Of a stretch of DNA of 64,000 nt, positions 11,095 to 22,944 are shown one piece after another. The notes beneath the pieces were generated by a model that made no database searches, was not told the DNA's origin, and worked only from the letters and a program-made list of their open reading frames with translations. A program made the translations under genes and the position numbers. Each line of letters begins with the position of its first letter. Position 1 is the stretch's first letter. The DNA is from Orychophragmus violaceus (lineage: Eukaryota > Streptophyta > Magnoliopsida > Brassicales > Brassicaceae), in assembly GCA_030180135.1 (NCBI GenBank), contig CM058239.1, positions 110,765,318-110,829,317 of the forward strand, given 5' to 3'.

Positions 11095-11782
11095 TGAAGG
11101 ATTATGGGTGTTTTCCATGGTTTAATTCTCAATTACAACCTAACACAAATCCTTAAACAGATCTAGGTTCTCGTCAAATGAATCATAAAACAAACCTGAT
11201 CATTACCTTTCAGATTGCAGCGGATTAGAGATGGTAATGATGAGATCAGCTAGAACAGATGGTAACACCTATTCCTCCTCGAGTATCCACACTCTTACAA
11301 GCAAGGGACGGCTGCTAGACCAAAGAGATGGATCAGATCAGAAAGAGAGAGTTAGAGAGAGAGATTGGGCGCGGCCACAGAGGAGAAAATCGTGTGTGTG
11401 TGCCAAAACACTAGGGTTTTCGAAAACCTTAATGCCTCATTAACTCTCTAATGGGCCCAAGTCTAATGACTAATGGCTCATTTGTTATTTGGGCCCAAGA
11501 CACAAATCAGACAAAAGCCTGCATTTTGTCTGGCCCAATTCTCTGATCCAATACAGTAAATGCCACTGCATCTTACCGTATTAATTCCATTTAACTTTCC
11601 CGTTAGCTATGGTGTGTGACCCTTAGGGATCATACAATACTGGTAATAAGTCCTAAACTTATAGATCAAGAGCGGACTCTAGCAAGCCATCATGATCACC
11701 CAGTATTTATGACTTATGTCTGATCTCGACACTTATCATACTTTCTAGAGATAGTACGGTAGATTTCAGGACATTCCCAACA
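11095..11782 (-). repeat. Copia B LTR copy 1 (3' LTR)
   Basis: Starts TGAAGGATTATGGG and ends CATTCCCAACA. It is flanked on the left by Athila RT and the CCAGC target site, and on the right by the polypurine tract (plus strand ATCTCCCACTTG), as expected for a 3' LTR of a minus-strand element. Confidence 0.93.
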
Positions 11783-12664
11783 ATCTCCCACTTGTACTGG
11801 AATCCTACACAGGACATTCCCAACAATCTCCCGATTGTACTAGAATCCTACATTCCCTAGTCCTTTTGTCTCAATATCTCGATCTGGCATAAGGCAAGAT
11901 GCGTGTCATCCTTATATAGCCAGACCATGTTTATCGGAACAGATTTGATACTGACAATTCAAACGACTTGGGCAAGTCCGTTTGGGAATGGCCATTCTCT
12001 TACCAGCTATCAAATCTCCGATTGGCCTAGAGATATTACCTCCGTTAAACGGCAGGGACAAATCCCATCTTGTTCCATCACTATGAACTACACAATTCAT
12101 AATACACCCAACCAAGGTCCGTATAGCTCCCAGTTACGAAACAGCGTTAGACAATGATCAAAGCGCATTACTCCATGTGCAGCCACATGCATGCGAACTC
12201 AGGTCTAAGGACTATACTCTATAGTCGTATATGAGAACCTCTTATGACACAGATATTAATATCTTGTAGAGTTCTCATCAGCGGGCCATGTCCGGTCATA
12301 TGTTCCCCTACATATACCTATGTGTCGACTTTGATGCCGCGCATCTATGACCCCTCGAAACTTGGTCATAAGTCTCAACACAATCTAGTCTCAAGTGGTT
12401 GTTGGTGTTCCAATTCAACAACCTTCGACTATGGACATTATGATTTATGTCACTTCGTTAAATATGGGGTTTCAGGATCAAGTCAACTCATGTACTTCGA
12501 TGACCCATATATAATGACATGAATCATTTTGGAACGATTATTTTATATCACAGTTAAAATAATCCAGAAATCATAGATTTCATAAACATAAAATATTATG
12601 TTTACATGAACCTTTCAAAACAACTAAGTAAAGCCCTTTACAAACTCCCACTGAAATTAAGACT
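11783..12664 (-). other. Copia B 3' untranslated region
   Basis: Non-coding stretch between polypurine tract and pol end. It begins with a tandem partial repeat: the polypurine segment ACATTCCCAACAATCTCCC occurs at the LTR edge and again about 45 bp later. It matches the 812-bp 3' region of Copia C in layout (around CGCGCATCTATGAC). Small open frames here (11903-12522) are shadows and recur identically in the duplicated segment. Confidence 0.7.
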
Positions 12665-15173
12665 ACAACCTAATTTCACTCATCCTACAGCTACAGTCCG
12701 CGACTCGTGCTTAGGCATAAGGAGTGGCTTCGTTAATAGATTAGCAACGTTTTCATTTGATGAAACTTGCTTATCTACTTAACACCTCTGTCATTTATCT
12801 CACGGAATAGGTTATACCTACCCTCAAGGTGTTTGGACTTATGATGTGCAGCTAGCCTTATCTATGCTGTGAATCACATCAAGTTCAGTGATGAACTCTT
12901 CTATCCAAACATCCTCTTTCGCCGCTTCTCAAGCTGCGAAATGTTCAGCTTAAGTCATGGAGTCAGCAACAGTGCCTTGCACCGCCAGTTAGACACAAGA
13001 TATAGCCGGACTGTGACCAGGAATTATCTTTGTCTATTGGAAACTTGCCTTTCAGACTCTATCGACTTGTAGCACCTCACTTTCTCCGTAAATCAAGAAC
13101 TTATCCTAAGTATTCCTCAAATACTTCAGAATATTCTTTACGGCAATCCAGTGATTCTTTGCTGGATTTGACTGGTCTTTACTTGTCTTGCTTAGCATTA
13201 AAGCAACATCAAAACAAGTATGTGTCATGGCATACATGATAGATCCAATTGCCGTCGCAAATGGAATCCTATCCATGCATTCAAGCTCAGCAGATATCGC
13301 AGGACACTGTATCTTGCTTAATGAATTGCCATGTGACATTGGCATAAAACCCTTCTTGGATTGCTGATTACGTGTAGGACTTTGTCAATTTAAGAATCCT
13401 GACTTTGTCCTACCAGCTCTTTTGGATCTCTATCTTTAGATCCAAAATCCAAGAACTACGTGGCTTTACCCATGTCAATCATACAATAACTCCCAAGCCA
13501 GTCCTTTACCGACTGCAGCATTGGAACGTTATTTCCGAGAATCAGTATGTCATCGACATACACTATGAGAAATGCAATATTGCTCCCACTTATCTTTTAG
13601 TAAACGCACAGTTCCACTTCGTTCCTGTTCAAGTCAAAACCTTGACTACTTTAACAGAACGAAGATTCCAACTCCGATATGTTTGCTTCCATCCATGAAT
13701 GGATCGATGAAGCTAACTTACGTACATTATAACTTTTCGGAGTCCGGGCTCACTTTCGCTTCTTTGAATTTCGCAGATTCGTCGCTTTCAATGATCATCA
13801 GATCATGCGAACTTTCAATGATCATCAGGTTCAACTAATGACGAGAAATCACTCTCGAATTAGTGACTGATTCATTCATATCTGCGAACTTCAGGCTCTA
13901 CAGGTGTAGATTCTACAGAAATCTGTAAATCCATCCGTTGCTCTCCCTCAACAGGTTGAGCAGCCTCCTGTATTTCTCGAATTTCTTCGAGTTATACTTT
14001 TACTCCCACTGTTCTTCTTGGAAAGTAACTTCCCTTCTTAGAAAACAGAATGGACGTAAAAGTAACAAGCCTTGGTTTCCCTAGGACAACCAGCAAAGTA
14101 GCACAACTACAAATACTCAGTAAAGACGAATTTGGATCGATTCCAATCCACATTTACGTGGTGTCTTTCAACTGATATTGGTGGAACTATTTCAGCGTAA
14201 ACTTAGATATTTTAGAGCGTTATTCTTAAAGAATATCATGGAAGATTCGTGTGACTCATCTTTAATCATTTCTTATAAGATCTGATTCATTCTCACAGAA
14301 ACACCTCCAGGTTTCAGGAGAAATGAGCTGTGAAACGACTTCACACTCATTCAGATGATCACACAATCAATGACTTAAGTATTCTCACTCGTGATCTAAT
14401 CCAGAGTCTTAATACTTCTGTCATTCAGATTCTATACTTCATTCTGGAACTCTTTCGACCATGTCAAAGAATTCCGACTTGTGTCTCATCAAATGAACAC
14501 AGTCACACTCACTGAAGTAATCAGTAGAGACAATGAAGTACAGGAAATTTTCTCTGGCATTACTGCTCATCGGACCACATACATACATGAGTATGTTCAA
14601 TCTCCAATAAGCCTTTGGGCCTTTCTCTAGCTCGGCTAAGATGGGCCCTTTGTCTTTTGGTCTAGTAAGCAGAATTCAAGTCTCATAAGATATCCATTCA
14701 AATGAGCCCAAAAGTCCATAACTATGGGGTTTCTGAATCTGACTTACTCTATGTGACCAAAACGTTTATGCCAAGAAAAATCAGGTTTAACTCATCAGAT
14801 TTAAACCAATTGCGGTATTTATGTTACATTTAGGCACTCTTTGGTTTAAGACATAAAACCCATTCCTTGAATAGGGTGCTACAATTAATATTTCATTAAG
14901 ATCAAAAGAACAAGCTAGTCTTTTATCAAAATGAAAAACATTCAAATTCTTACAAGAAAATGAAAGACAACTCTGCTTAAAGCAGGTACATTGTAGCAAT
15001 TACTTAATAAAACCAAGCCTCAAAGGCATCTACAAGTGAAAACCCTATGGCTGAGGCAGCATCCCAAGCTCCTTCCAGACACGCAGTTCCACTTGCCCTT
15101 CCTTCAACGTTCTACTGTTGCTCAGGCTCTGCATATTATAACAAATATCAGTGCCACAACCAGTATCCAATAC
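12665..15173 (-). pseudogene. Copia B pol, decayed
   Basis: Remnants of pol in the expected order on the minus strand: a pre-integrase segment (14999-14787, GFYVLNQRVPKCNI), scattered integrase and RT pieces, and an RNase H-proximal segment (13345-13106, with AIGSIMYAMTHTCFDVAL). It is full of stops and deletions and spans about 2.5 kb where the complete copy needs about 3.1 kb. No protease, integrase or RT catalytic set survives. This copy cannot replicate without help. Confidence 0.85.
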
Positions 15174-16064
15174 CTATAAGGTATATCTTGAAGTAATAAC
15201 ATGAATACCTGAGGAAGTAGTTTCATACATCAACTTCAACTCCTCATAATCTTCCATGAATTTAATGCAATCTCTCTTCCAATGCCCAGTCTCTTTACAG
15301 TAGCAGCACTTACCAACGTAAGAGGTATCTGACTCGGGCTCAGAAGACACACGCTTGCCATGATTCAAAATCTGGACAACTTTGTCTTCACCCTTGTCAG
15401 TTTTAGGTTTGGTAAACCTACCCTTCTCCTTCATGAGATTGTACAGGGTGCTCTTCACGTTTGGCTCAACTGTTTTGAGCATGTCATGCAGTTCAGTCAA
15501 CGTCTTCGTTAAGCCTTTCTTGATATAGTCCCTTACGAACTCATCATAGCTTGACGGCAGTGACTGCAGAATGATATCAGTTGCCAATTCTTGGCTAACT
15601 GGATAATCCAGTTTCCTCAGGTTATCAATGTAACCCATCATTTTACTGATATGAGGACTTACTGGATGATCCATCGGTAGCTTGCAGCTAGTGAGAGATT
15701 TAACCAACTGGTATCTCTCCACTCTTACCTGCTCCTGAAATTTCAATTTCAGGCTGCTGATCATCTCTATTGGCGACTCCATGTTCTCATATTGCTTCCG
15801 CAAATCTGAGTCCATGGTAGCCAATATCAGACCACGCACATCTACCGCATCATTATAATGCTTATTCCAAGCATTATATACTGCATGACTGGCTTTGGAT
15901 CCGATCCTCTCGGGGAGAGCTTTCTCAAGGACATAGTCCTTTCTCTCATGCCTGAAAACTAGCCTCAGGTTCCGCGACCAAGTCAAGAAATTTGATCCGT
16001 TCAGTTTGTCCATCTCAAGGACATACCGGATCGAGAAAGTGTTTTGATTGTTTGTGCTTGTCAT
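15174..16064 (-). CDS. Copia B Gag (296 aa, intact)
   Basis: An uninterrupted frame starting MTSTNNQNTFS, with the conserved Copia Gag block LNGSNFLTWSRNLRLVF and an intact CCHC zinc knuckle, CCYCKETGHWKRDC, near residue 255. Gag would package element RNA and build the particle in the cytoplasm. The frame stops just after the zinc knuckle, where protease should follow, so only Gag would be made. It is about 60% similar by eye to the Copia C gag. An open gag beside a ruined pol suggests that Gag function was retained longer than Pol. Confidence 0.88.
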   Translation of the reverse strand: MTSTNNQNTFSIRYVLEMDKLNGSNFLTWSRNLRLVFRHERKDYVLEKALPERIGSKASHAVYNAWNKHYNDAVDVRGLILATMDSDLRKQYENMESPIEMISSLKLKFQEQVRVERYQLVKSLTSCKLPMDHPVSPHISKMMGYIDNLRKLDYPVSQELATDIILQSLPSSYDEFVRDYIKKGLTKTLTELHDMLKTVEPNVKSTLYNLMKEKGRFTKPKTDKGEDKVVQILNHGKRVSSEPESDTSYVGKCCYCKETGHWKRDCIKFMEDYEELKLMYETTSSGIHVITSRYTL

Positions 16065-17820
16065 AGCTGAAATTTAGAGATAAATAGAGTTTTAGTTATT
16101 AAGTTCATATAAGAGTAATCTTAACAACTTATAAGAAAACTCGCATTGTATTCAAAATTCCTTTGTTTAACCTCATAAGAATACAATGATTCCGAGACCC
16201 ATGTTCAGCTAAATCCAAAGTGGGCCACTGGCCGTCACCCAGAATTAGCTTTACTTGGTAAGCATACACACAGCTAGTTATAACCAATAACTCTCGGTTG
16301 TGAATTGGGCCCAAGGCCCAATATCACCAGATGTCTCAAGGCCCGGGACTCCCGATGGCCCAGTCAAGGAAACCAATCTCTTACAGCCAAATAATCACTA
16401 AAATCTGGGACTCCCAATGAAATTAGTGACTATATACTACTTTACTTATGCGAAAACAGACACCTCACACTGTAAGCCATATCTGTAATCGAATAAGCGT
16501 TAAGTAGCTGACAAGATTGGAAAGACATCCAAGCTTGATATTGTTTTTGAGGATTTTTAAGTTTTATTTCCAAAAATAGAAGATTACTATTTTGGGAAAC
16601 TTACTTCTTTTAGAAACTTTCTAAATTTAGTAACTTACTAAAAATAGAAATTTCTAATTTAATATTTTATTAAATATTTTGGGATTGGGTCACAAATTAT
16701 AGGCCCAATTCTTGGCCCAAGACCATAGAATTCCAGCTGGCCCAATAATTTGACATAACCGATCCGGTTTATTAATTCTGGTCCAAGACCAAATTAACTG
16801 TCAAAACCATCGGTTATTTACTAAACCAGACCAGCTCTAAATTATTTGGTCCAACCAAATCAAACTTAGACCAGCCTTCGGTTTAGGTTAAAATTCAATT
16901 TTATGAATTTAAATCCGGTTTAACCAGAAATTAAATAATACCATGTATTAAATTATTTCCAGCAAACCGCGATTTGGGTTAACCGCTTGAACCACCAATT
17001 AAATTGGATCGGTTCAGTTAAATCCAAAACCGGGAAGAAACACCTAGTGTTTCAGCCAATTTGATTTAACTTGCGGTTTAAGGCTTTAAACACACAATTA
17101 ACCGCCAATTAAATGGACCGGTTAAATCGGTGTGGTTTTGGGCAACGAACCGCGAAGCTCGGTTTAACCGATTGACTATTCGCGGGACGTAAAATTTTAA
17201 CGGGCCATGGACCCACGATCCAACTCGGCCCATTACGATCGATCATCGATCGCCATGATCTCACGATCGTGAAGATGAGCCGTGATGATCGCAACATGAT
17301 CGACTCACATGGCCCAATAACGCATCACGCGGTTTGATCCTTTTCCTCACGGTCATAATGATCGATCTCGGCTTAGGTATCACACGCGATCATCGCTTGC
17401 CATCGACCATGTCCACTTGGCCCATTAACACATCAACCCGATCGCTAGCGCTGATCACAATATCGATCCATGATCGATCAAAACCGAGGAACAATATCCC
17501 ATAGACACACGTGATCTCAAGCCTCAAAAGCGATCGGCTTAATGGGTTTAATAAAAGAGCCGATTATTAACAAGATCACAATCGTTTATATTATCCAATT
17601 AAAACGCTCGTATTACATGATCATAACTCACGGTTAGGGTTTAATAATTGAATGGAGCATTCTATTATTAACTAGACCATTCAGCCGATTATCAAACAAG
17701 ATCAATCGATAATGTTTAAAGATTTCTATAATCAATTCTACAATTAAAATTAATTCTAAACCATTAAACATTCATATGATCCAATTTCACAAGAAACCTA
17801 AAAACTGGCTCTGATACCAC
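16065..17820 (-). other. Copia B leader with primer-binding site
   Basis: The leader between gag and 5' LTR has the same three-part structure as in the other Copias: a shared block with GGGACTCCCGATGGCC (16340-16420), a short GAAACTT-repeat part (16560-16670) and a GATC/CGATCG-rich island (about 17190-17500). The primer site at 17804-17819 is the initiator tRNA-Met type, ending CTGATACCA, one base from the LTR. No gene is seen. Confidence 0.78.
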
Positions 17821-18508
17821 TGAAGGATTATGGGTGTTTTCCATGGTTTAATTCTCAATTACAACCTAACACAAATCCTTAAACAGATCTAGGTTCTCGT
17901 CAAATGAATCATAAAACAAACCTGATCATTACCTTTCAGATTGCAGCGGATTAGAGATGGTAATGATGAGATCAGCTAGAACAGATGGTAACACCTATTC
18001 CTCCTCGAGTATCCACACTCTTACAAGCAAGGGACGGCTGCTAGACCAAAGAGATGGATCAGATCAGAAAGAGAGAGTTAGAGAGAGAGATTGGGCGCGG
18101 CCACAGAGGAGAAAATCGTGTGTGTGTGCCAAAACACTAGGGTTTTCGAAAACCTTAATGCCTCATTAACTCTCTAATGGGCCCAAGTCTAATGACTAAT
18201 GGCTCATTTGTTATTTGGGCCCAAGACACAAATCAGACAAAAGCCTGCATTTTGTCTGGCCCAATTCTCTGATCCAATACAGTAAATGCCACTGCATCTT
18301 ACCGTATTAATTCCATTTAACTTTCCCGTTAGCTATGGTGTGTGACCCTTAGGGATCATACAATACTGGTAATAAGTCCTAAACTTATAGATCAAGAGCG
18401 GACTCTAGCAAGCCATCATGATCACCCAGTATTTATGACTTATGTCTGATCTCGACACTTATCATACTTTCTAGAGATAGTACGGTAGATTTCAGGACAT
18501 TCCCAACA
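17821..18508 (-). repeat. Copia B LTR copy 2 (5' LTR of the element)
   Basis: Same 688-bp sequence as copy 1, with the primer site on its left. What follows on its right is not flanking Athila DNA but element 3' internal sequence, so it now also acts as the left LTR of the truncated second unit. Confidence 0.92.
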
Positions 18509-19790
18509 ATCTCCCACTTGTACTGGAATCCTACACAGGACATTCCCAACAATCTCCCGATTGTACTAGAATCCTACATTCCCTAGTCCTTTTGTCTCAA
18601 TATCTCGATATGGCATAAGGCAAGATGCGTGTCATCCTTATATAGCCAGACCATGTTTATCGGAACAGATTTGATACTGACAATTCAAACGACTTGGGCA
18701 AGTCCGTTTGGGAATGGCCATTCTCTTACCAGCTATCAAATCTCCGATTGGCCTAGAGATATTACCTCCGTTAAACGGCAGGGACAAATCCCATCTTGTT
18801 CCATCACTATGAACTACACAATTCATAATACACCCAACCAAGGTCCGTATAGCTCCCAGTTACGAAACAACGTTAGACAATGATCAAAGCGCATTACTCC
18901 ATGTGCAGCCACATGCATGCGAACTCAGGTCTAAGGACTATACTCTATAGTCGTATATGAGAACCTCTTATGACACAGATATTAATATCTTGTAGAGTTC
19001 TCATCAGCGGGCCATGTCCGGTCATATGTTCCCCTACATATACCTATGTGTCGACTTTGATGCCGCGCATCTATGACCCCTCGAAACTTGGTCATAAGTC
19101 TCAACACAATCTAGTCTCAAGTGGTTGTTGGTGTTCCAATTCAACAACCTTCGACTATGGACATTATGATTTATGTCACTTCGTTAAATATGGGGTTTCA
19201 GGATCAAGTCAACTCATGTACTTCGATGACCCATATATAATGACATGAATCATTTTGGAACGATTATTTTATATCACAGTTAAAATAATCCAGAAATCAT
19301 AGATTTCATAAACATAAAATATTATGTTTACATGAACCTTTCAAAACAACTAAGTAAAGCCCTTTACAAACTCCCACTGAAATTAAGACTACAACCTAAT
19401 TTCACTCATCCTACAGCTACAGTCCGCGACTCGTGCTTAGGCATAAGGAGTGGCTTCGTTAATAGATTAGCAACGTTTTCATTTGATGAAACTTGCTTAT
19501 CTACTTAACACCTCTGTCATTTATCTCACGGAATAGGTTATACCTACCCTCAAGGTGTTTGGACTTATGATGTGCAGCTAGCCTTATCTATGCTGTGAAT
19601 CACATCAAGTTCAGTGATGAACTCTTCTATCCAAACATCCTCTTTCGCCGCTTCTCAAGCTGCGAAATGTTCAGCTTAAGTCATGGAGTCAGCAACAGTG
19701 CCTTGCACCGCCAGTTAGACACAAGATATAGCCGGACTGTGACCAGGAATTATCTTTGTCTATTGGAAACTTGCCTTTCAGACTCTATCG
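18509..19790 (-). repeat. Duplicated Copia B 3' internal segment
   Basis: Collinear copy of 11783-13064 at a constant offset of 6726 bp with no indel. I noticed two mismatches (a C/A near 11885/18611 and a G/A near 12143/18869). It ends abruptly at GACTCTATCG (19790), where the sequence switches to Athila RT through a 3-bp overlap TCG. Confidence 0.93.
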
Positions 19791-19956
19791 CAGCATTGAG
19801 CTTCCTGTAATCTATGCACATCCGATGTCCAGTCACAGTCCTCGTAGGAATCATCTCATTCTTCTCATTCTTCACTACTGTAACTCTGTCTTTCTTAAGC
19901 ACAACATGAACTGGACTAACCCAATCACTGTCTGAAATCTGATAGATGATCCCAGC
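19791..19956 (-). repeat. Duplicated 166-bp Athila RT flank
   Basis: Identical by eye to 10929-11094, at an offset of 8862 bp, which is also the offset between LTR copies 1 and 3. It contains the RT block ISDSDWVSPVHVV and a second CCAGC before LTR copy 3. It shows that the rearrangement copied target DNA together with the LTR. Confidence 0.93.
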
Positions 19957-20644
19957 TGAAGGATTATGGGTGTTTTCCATGGTTTAATTCTCAATTACAA
20001 CCTAACACAAATCCTTAAACAGATCTAGGTTCTCGTCAAATGAATCATAAAACAAACCTGATCATTACCTTTCAGATTGCAGCGGATTAGAGATGGTAAT
20101 GATGAGATCAGCTAGAACAGATGGTAACACCTATTCCTCCTCGAGTATCCACACTCTTACAAGCAAGGGACGGCTGCTAGACCAAAGAGATGGATCAGAT
20201 CAGAAAGAGAGAGTTAGAGAGAGAGATTGGGCGCGGCCACAGAGGAGAAAATCGTGTGTGTGTGCCAAAACACTAGGGTTTTCGAAAACCTTAATGCCTC
20301 ATTAACTCTCTAATGGGCCCAAGTCTAATGACTAATGGCTCATTTGTTATTTGGGCCCAAGACACAAATCAGACAAAAGCCTGCATTTTGTCTGGCCCAA
20401 TTCTCTGATCCAATACAGTAAATGCCACTGCATCTTACCGTATTAATTCCATTTAACTTTCCCGTTAGCTATGGTGTGTGACCCTTAGGGATCATACAAT
20501 ACTGGTAATAAGTCCTAAACTTATAGATCAAGAGCGGACTCTAGCAAGCCATCATGATCACCCAGTATTTATGACTTATGTCTGATCTCGACACTTATCA
20601 TACTTTCTAGAGATAGTACGGTAGATTTCAGGACATTCCCAACA
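19957..20644 (-). repeat. Copia B LTR copy 3
   Basis: Third 688-bp copy, ending CCCAACA at 20644 and followed by the right target duplication CCAGC, after which the Athila RT frame resumes. Flanked on both sides by Athila DNA and CCAGC, this unit looks like a solo LTR at the original site. Confidence 0.93.
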
Positions 20645-22944
20645 CCAGCATCTAGTAGCTTCATTATCTCCTTCTTTACCACATCCTTAAGATTAGGATT
20701 CAGCCTCCTCTGATGCTCAACAGATGTCTTAGACTAGTCCTCAAGATGTATCCGATGCATGCACAGCTCCGGAGAGATACCTGAAATGTCATCAAGAGAA
20801 TAGCCAAGAGCTTTGTGATGCTTGCGCAGCTTGCTTAGCAGTAAAGTGAGCTCTGCGTTGTTTAAACTAGCATTAACAATCACTGGATATGTCGAAGTAG
20901 GTCCAAGAAATGCGTACCTTAGCCCGGATGGAAGTTGTTTCAGCTAAATTTTCGGGGCTTTTTCCTCTGTCCAGTCACTAACGACCTGCAACGATCATTG
21001 CACTATGGGTGTCGATCGATGCAAGCTCGCGTCAGACACATCCAACTGCATAACTTGCTCAGTATAATCCATTAGCCCCGCATAGCAGATTGCGGGCTCG
21101 TCTTACAGATGTTACATCTCCATTATAGAGCTCAATAAAGCTCTCTCTAGTTGATCCTCAACATGTGTCTTGTGAAAGTAATCCGCAGCCAAATCACTGA
21201 GAGTATCCACATAAAAGGTCTGTCCATCGATGGTTGGTCTCTTAACCAGCTTGTCCATATCGAAACTCATATTCAGATCACCCACATTCAGAATTATAGT
21301 CCCCTTCTTGTAGTCAATCATAGCACCAGCAGTAGCTAAGAATTGTCTACCCAAAATCAATGGATCCCTTGGTTCTTCTCCATACTGCAGATCACAAAGT
21401 CAGTAGAAATCACACATCCACCAATTTTGATTGGCACATCTTCTAACAGTCCTTCAGGAATCCTGACTGTTCTGTCAGCTAGGACTAATGAGATCCTAGT
21501 AGGCATAAAGTCAGTCATCCCAAGCCTCTTAGCAACAGAATAAGGCAAAAGATTAACACTCGAACCAAGATCGCATAGAGACCTCTCAAATATTTCCCTG
21601 TAGATGCCACAATCAAGCACAAAACTTCATGGATCCTTCAACTTCTCTGGTATCTTACCTTGAATCACAGCACTACAAACCTTTGTGATCATCATTACAC
21701 TCTCCTCATCAGTCCAATTACCAGCAAGAAAGTCCTTAAGACATCTTCTCATCACAGGAATAGTTTGCATAGAGTCAACCAAAGGCACTTCAATCAACAC
21801 CTTTTGAATGATATCTTTGTATTTGGCCAGCTTCTTGTCGTTCTTAGTCTTTCTGGGATCCTTAGGAAAGGGAACCTTAGGCTTATAAACCTTTTCATCC
21901 GTCTTTTCAGTGTTTCTGCCTTTGAGCTTTCGGGTATCGCTTCGCGTTGTTCGATGTTAGTGTTGCATCGATCGTTGCTAGGCGATTGTGTTACGACCTC
22001 TGCGTCGAGCTTAGTTTCGGAATCCTCATTCACGATCTGTGTCGATCGTTGCATTGGTGCAGAGGTCGACGCATTGCGAAGTTCACGGATCTCATTTTCC
22101 ATTTCTTCAATTTCCACAATTTCTTGCAAACTCAGCTGCTTTTTCTGAGCAGGAACAAGCTCCTTACCACTTTTTAACATCACTGCATTGCATTGGTACT
22201 TAGGATTAGCATAAGTTCGTCTCGGAAGAGATCCATCTGGCCTCTTAGCAGACCCAACAGTCTGTGCAACCTGAACATCAAGCTTCTTCACATGTGTGCT
22301 CAAAGCATCTATCTTTCCGTTCAGATCCAGGTACAGAGCATCTATCTTCCCATTAAAATCCACCGTATTCTTCCGCTGTCCTTCCAACAGCTGCTCCAGC
22401 ATACCCATCATCTTACCATTCTGCTCACTTGGAGGAGGAGCAGTCTGATATGACGAAGATCCATAATTCCTTATGAAGCTATTAGTGATGTTCCCACGGC
22501 TGTTTGTACTCTGAAAAGGCTTCTGGTACTGAGGCTTAGAAGCGAAACCAGAGCCATTCTAATTTCCTGTGAAGTTGCCTCTCTGGCCCATTCCATTGTA
22601 GCCTTTTCTACTCTGCATCCATCTTCCTCTTCGCAGCCATCTTCAGCCTCATAAACCTCAACATCCTGAGCAAAACTCACATTCTTCTTTCCAAGCAGAA
22701 GATCAATCTTCTTACTCATCTCGGCTATCTGTGGGTTATCAGCTTTGCCAACAGATTTTGTCCTCTCCATATCAGCATTCTTGACACTATTGCTAGTTAT
22801 CAAGTTCTCTATAAGCTCATTAGCTTCCTCTGGAGACTTAGTATAGAAGTTCCCATTGCTTGCAGCATCCAAAGCCATCTGATACCACAAGTCCACTACA
22901 ATAAAGAAGATGCCTAGGAGCACAGAGTTTACTTCCCTAAGTTC
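20645..22944 (-). pseudogene. Athila 2 gag and first part of pol, degenerate
   Basis: Right to left: Gag C-terminal half (22940-22471, with ELIENLITSNSVKN), a linker with coiled-coil-like repeats KIDALYLDLNGKIDALSTHVK (22411-21794), a protease-like segment (21620-21357, CDLGSSVNLLPYSVAKRLG; then 21360-21112) and the RT start up to the Copia B site. Several frameshifts and stops separate the segments. It matches Athila 1 in the same order. The N-terminal half of Gag is deleted, and the sequence joins LTR material near 22940. Confidence 0.83.

Larger units (their letters stand above)
11090..20649 (-). mobile_element. Ty1/copia element B, three-LTR rearranged insertion
   Basis: Three 688-bp LTRs lie at 11095-11782, 17821-18508 and 19957-20644, and I found no difference between them by eye. 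The outermost ends carry the 5-bp target duplication CCAGC (11090-11094 and 20645-20649), so the original insertion was a normal one into Athila 2 RT. Between LTR 2 and LTR 3 lie a second copy of the element's 3' internal part (18509-19790 equals 11783-13064, about two mismatches) and then a second copy of 166 bp of flanking Athila RT (19791-19956 equals 10929-11094). The extra material must therefore have arisen after insertion. Confidence 0.9.

Noticed and set aside
11231..11443. 70-codon frame repeated three times (also 17957-18169 and 20093-20305)
   Set aside because: Lies within the Copia B LTR and repeats because the LTR does. It is not conserved in the related LTRs.
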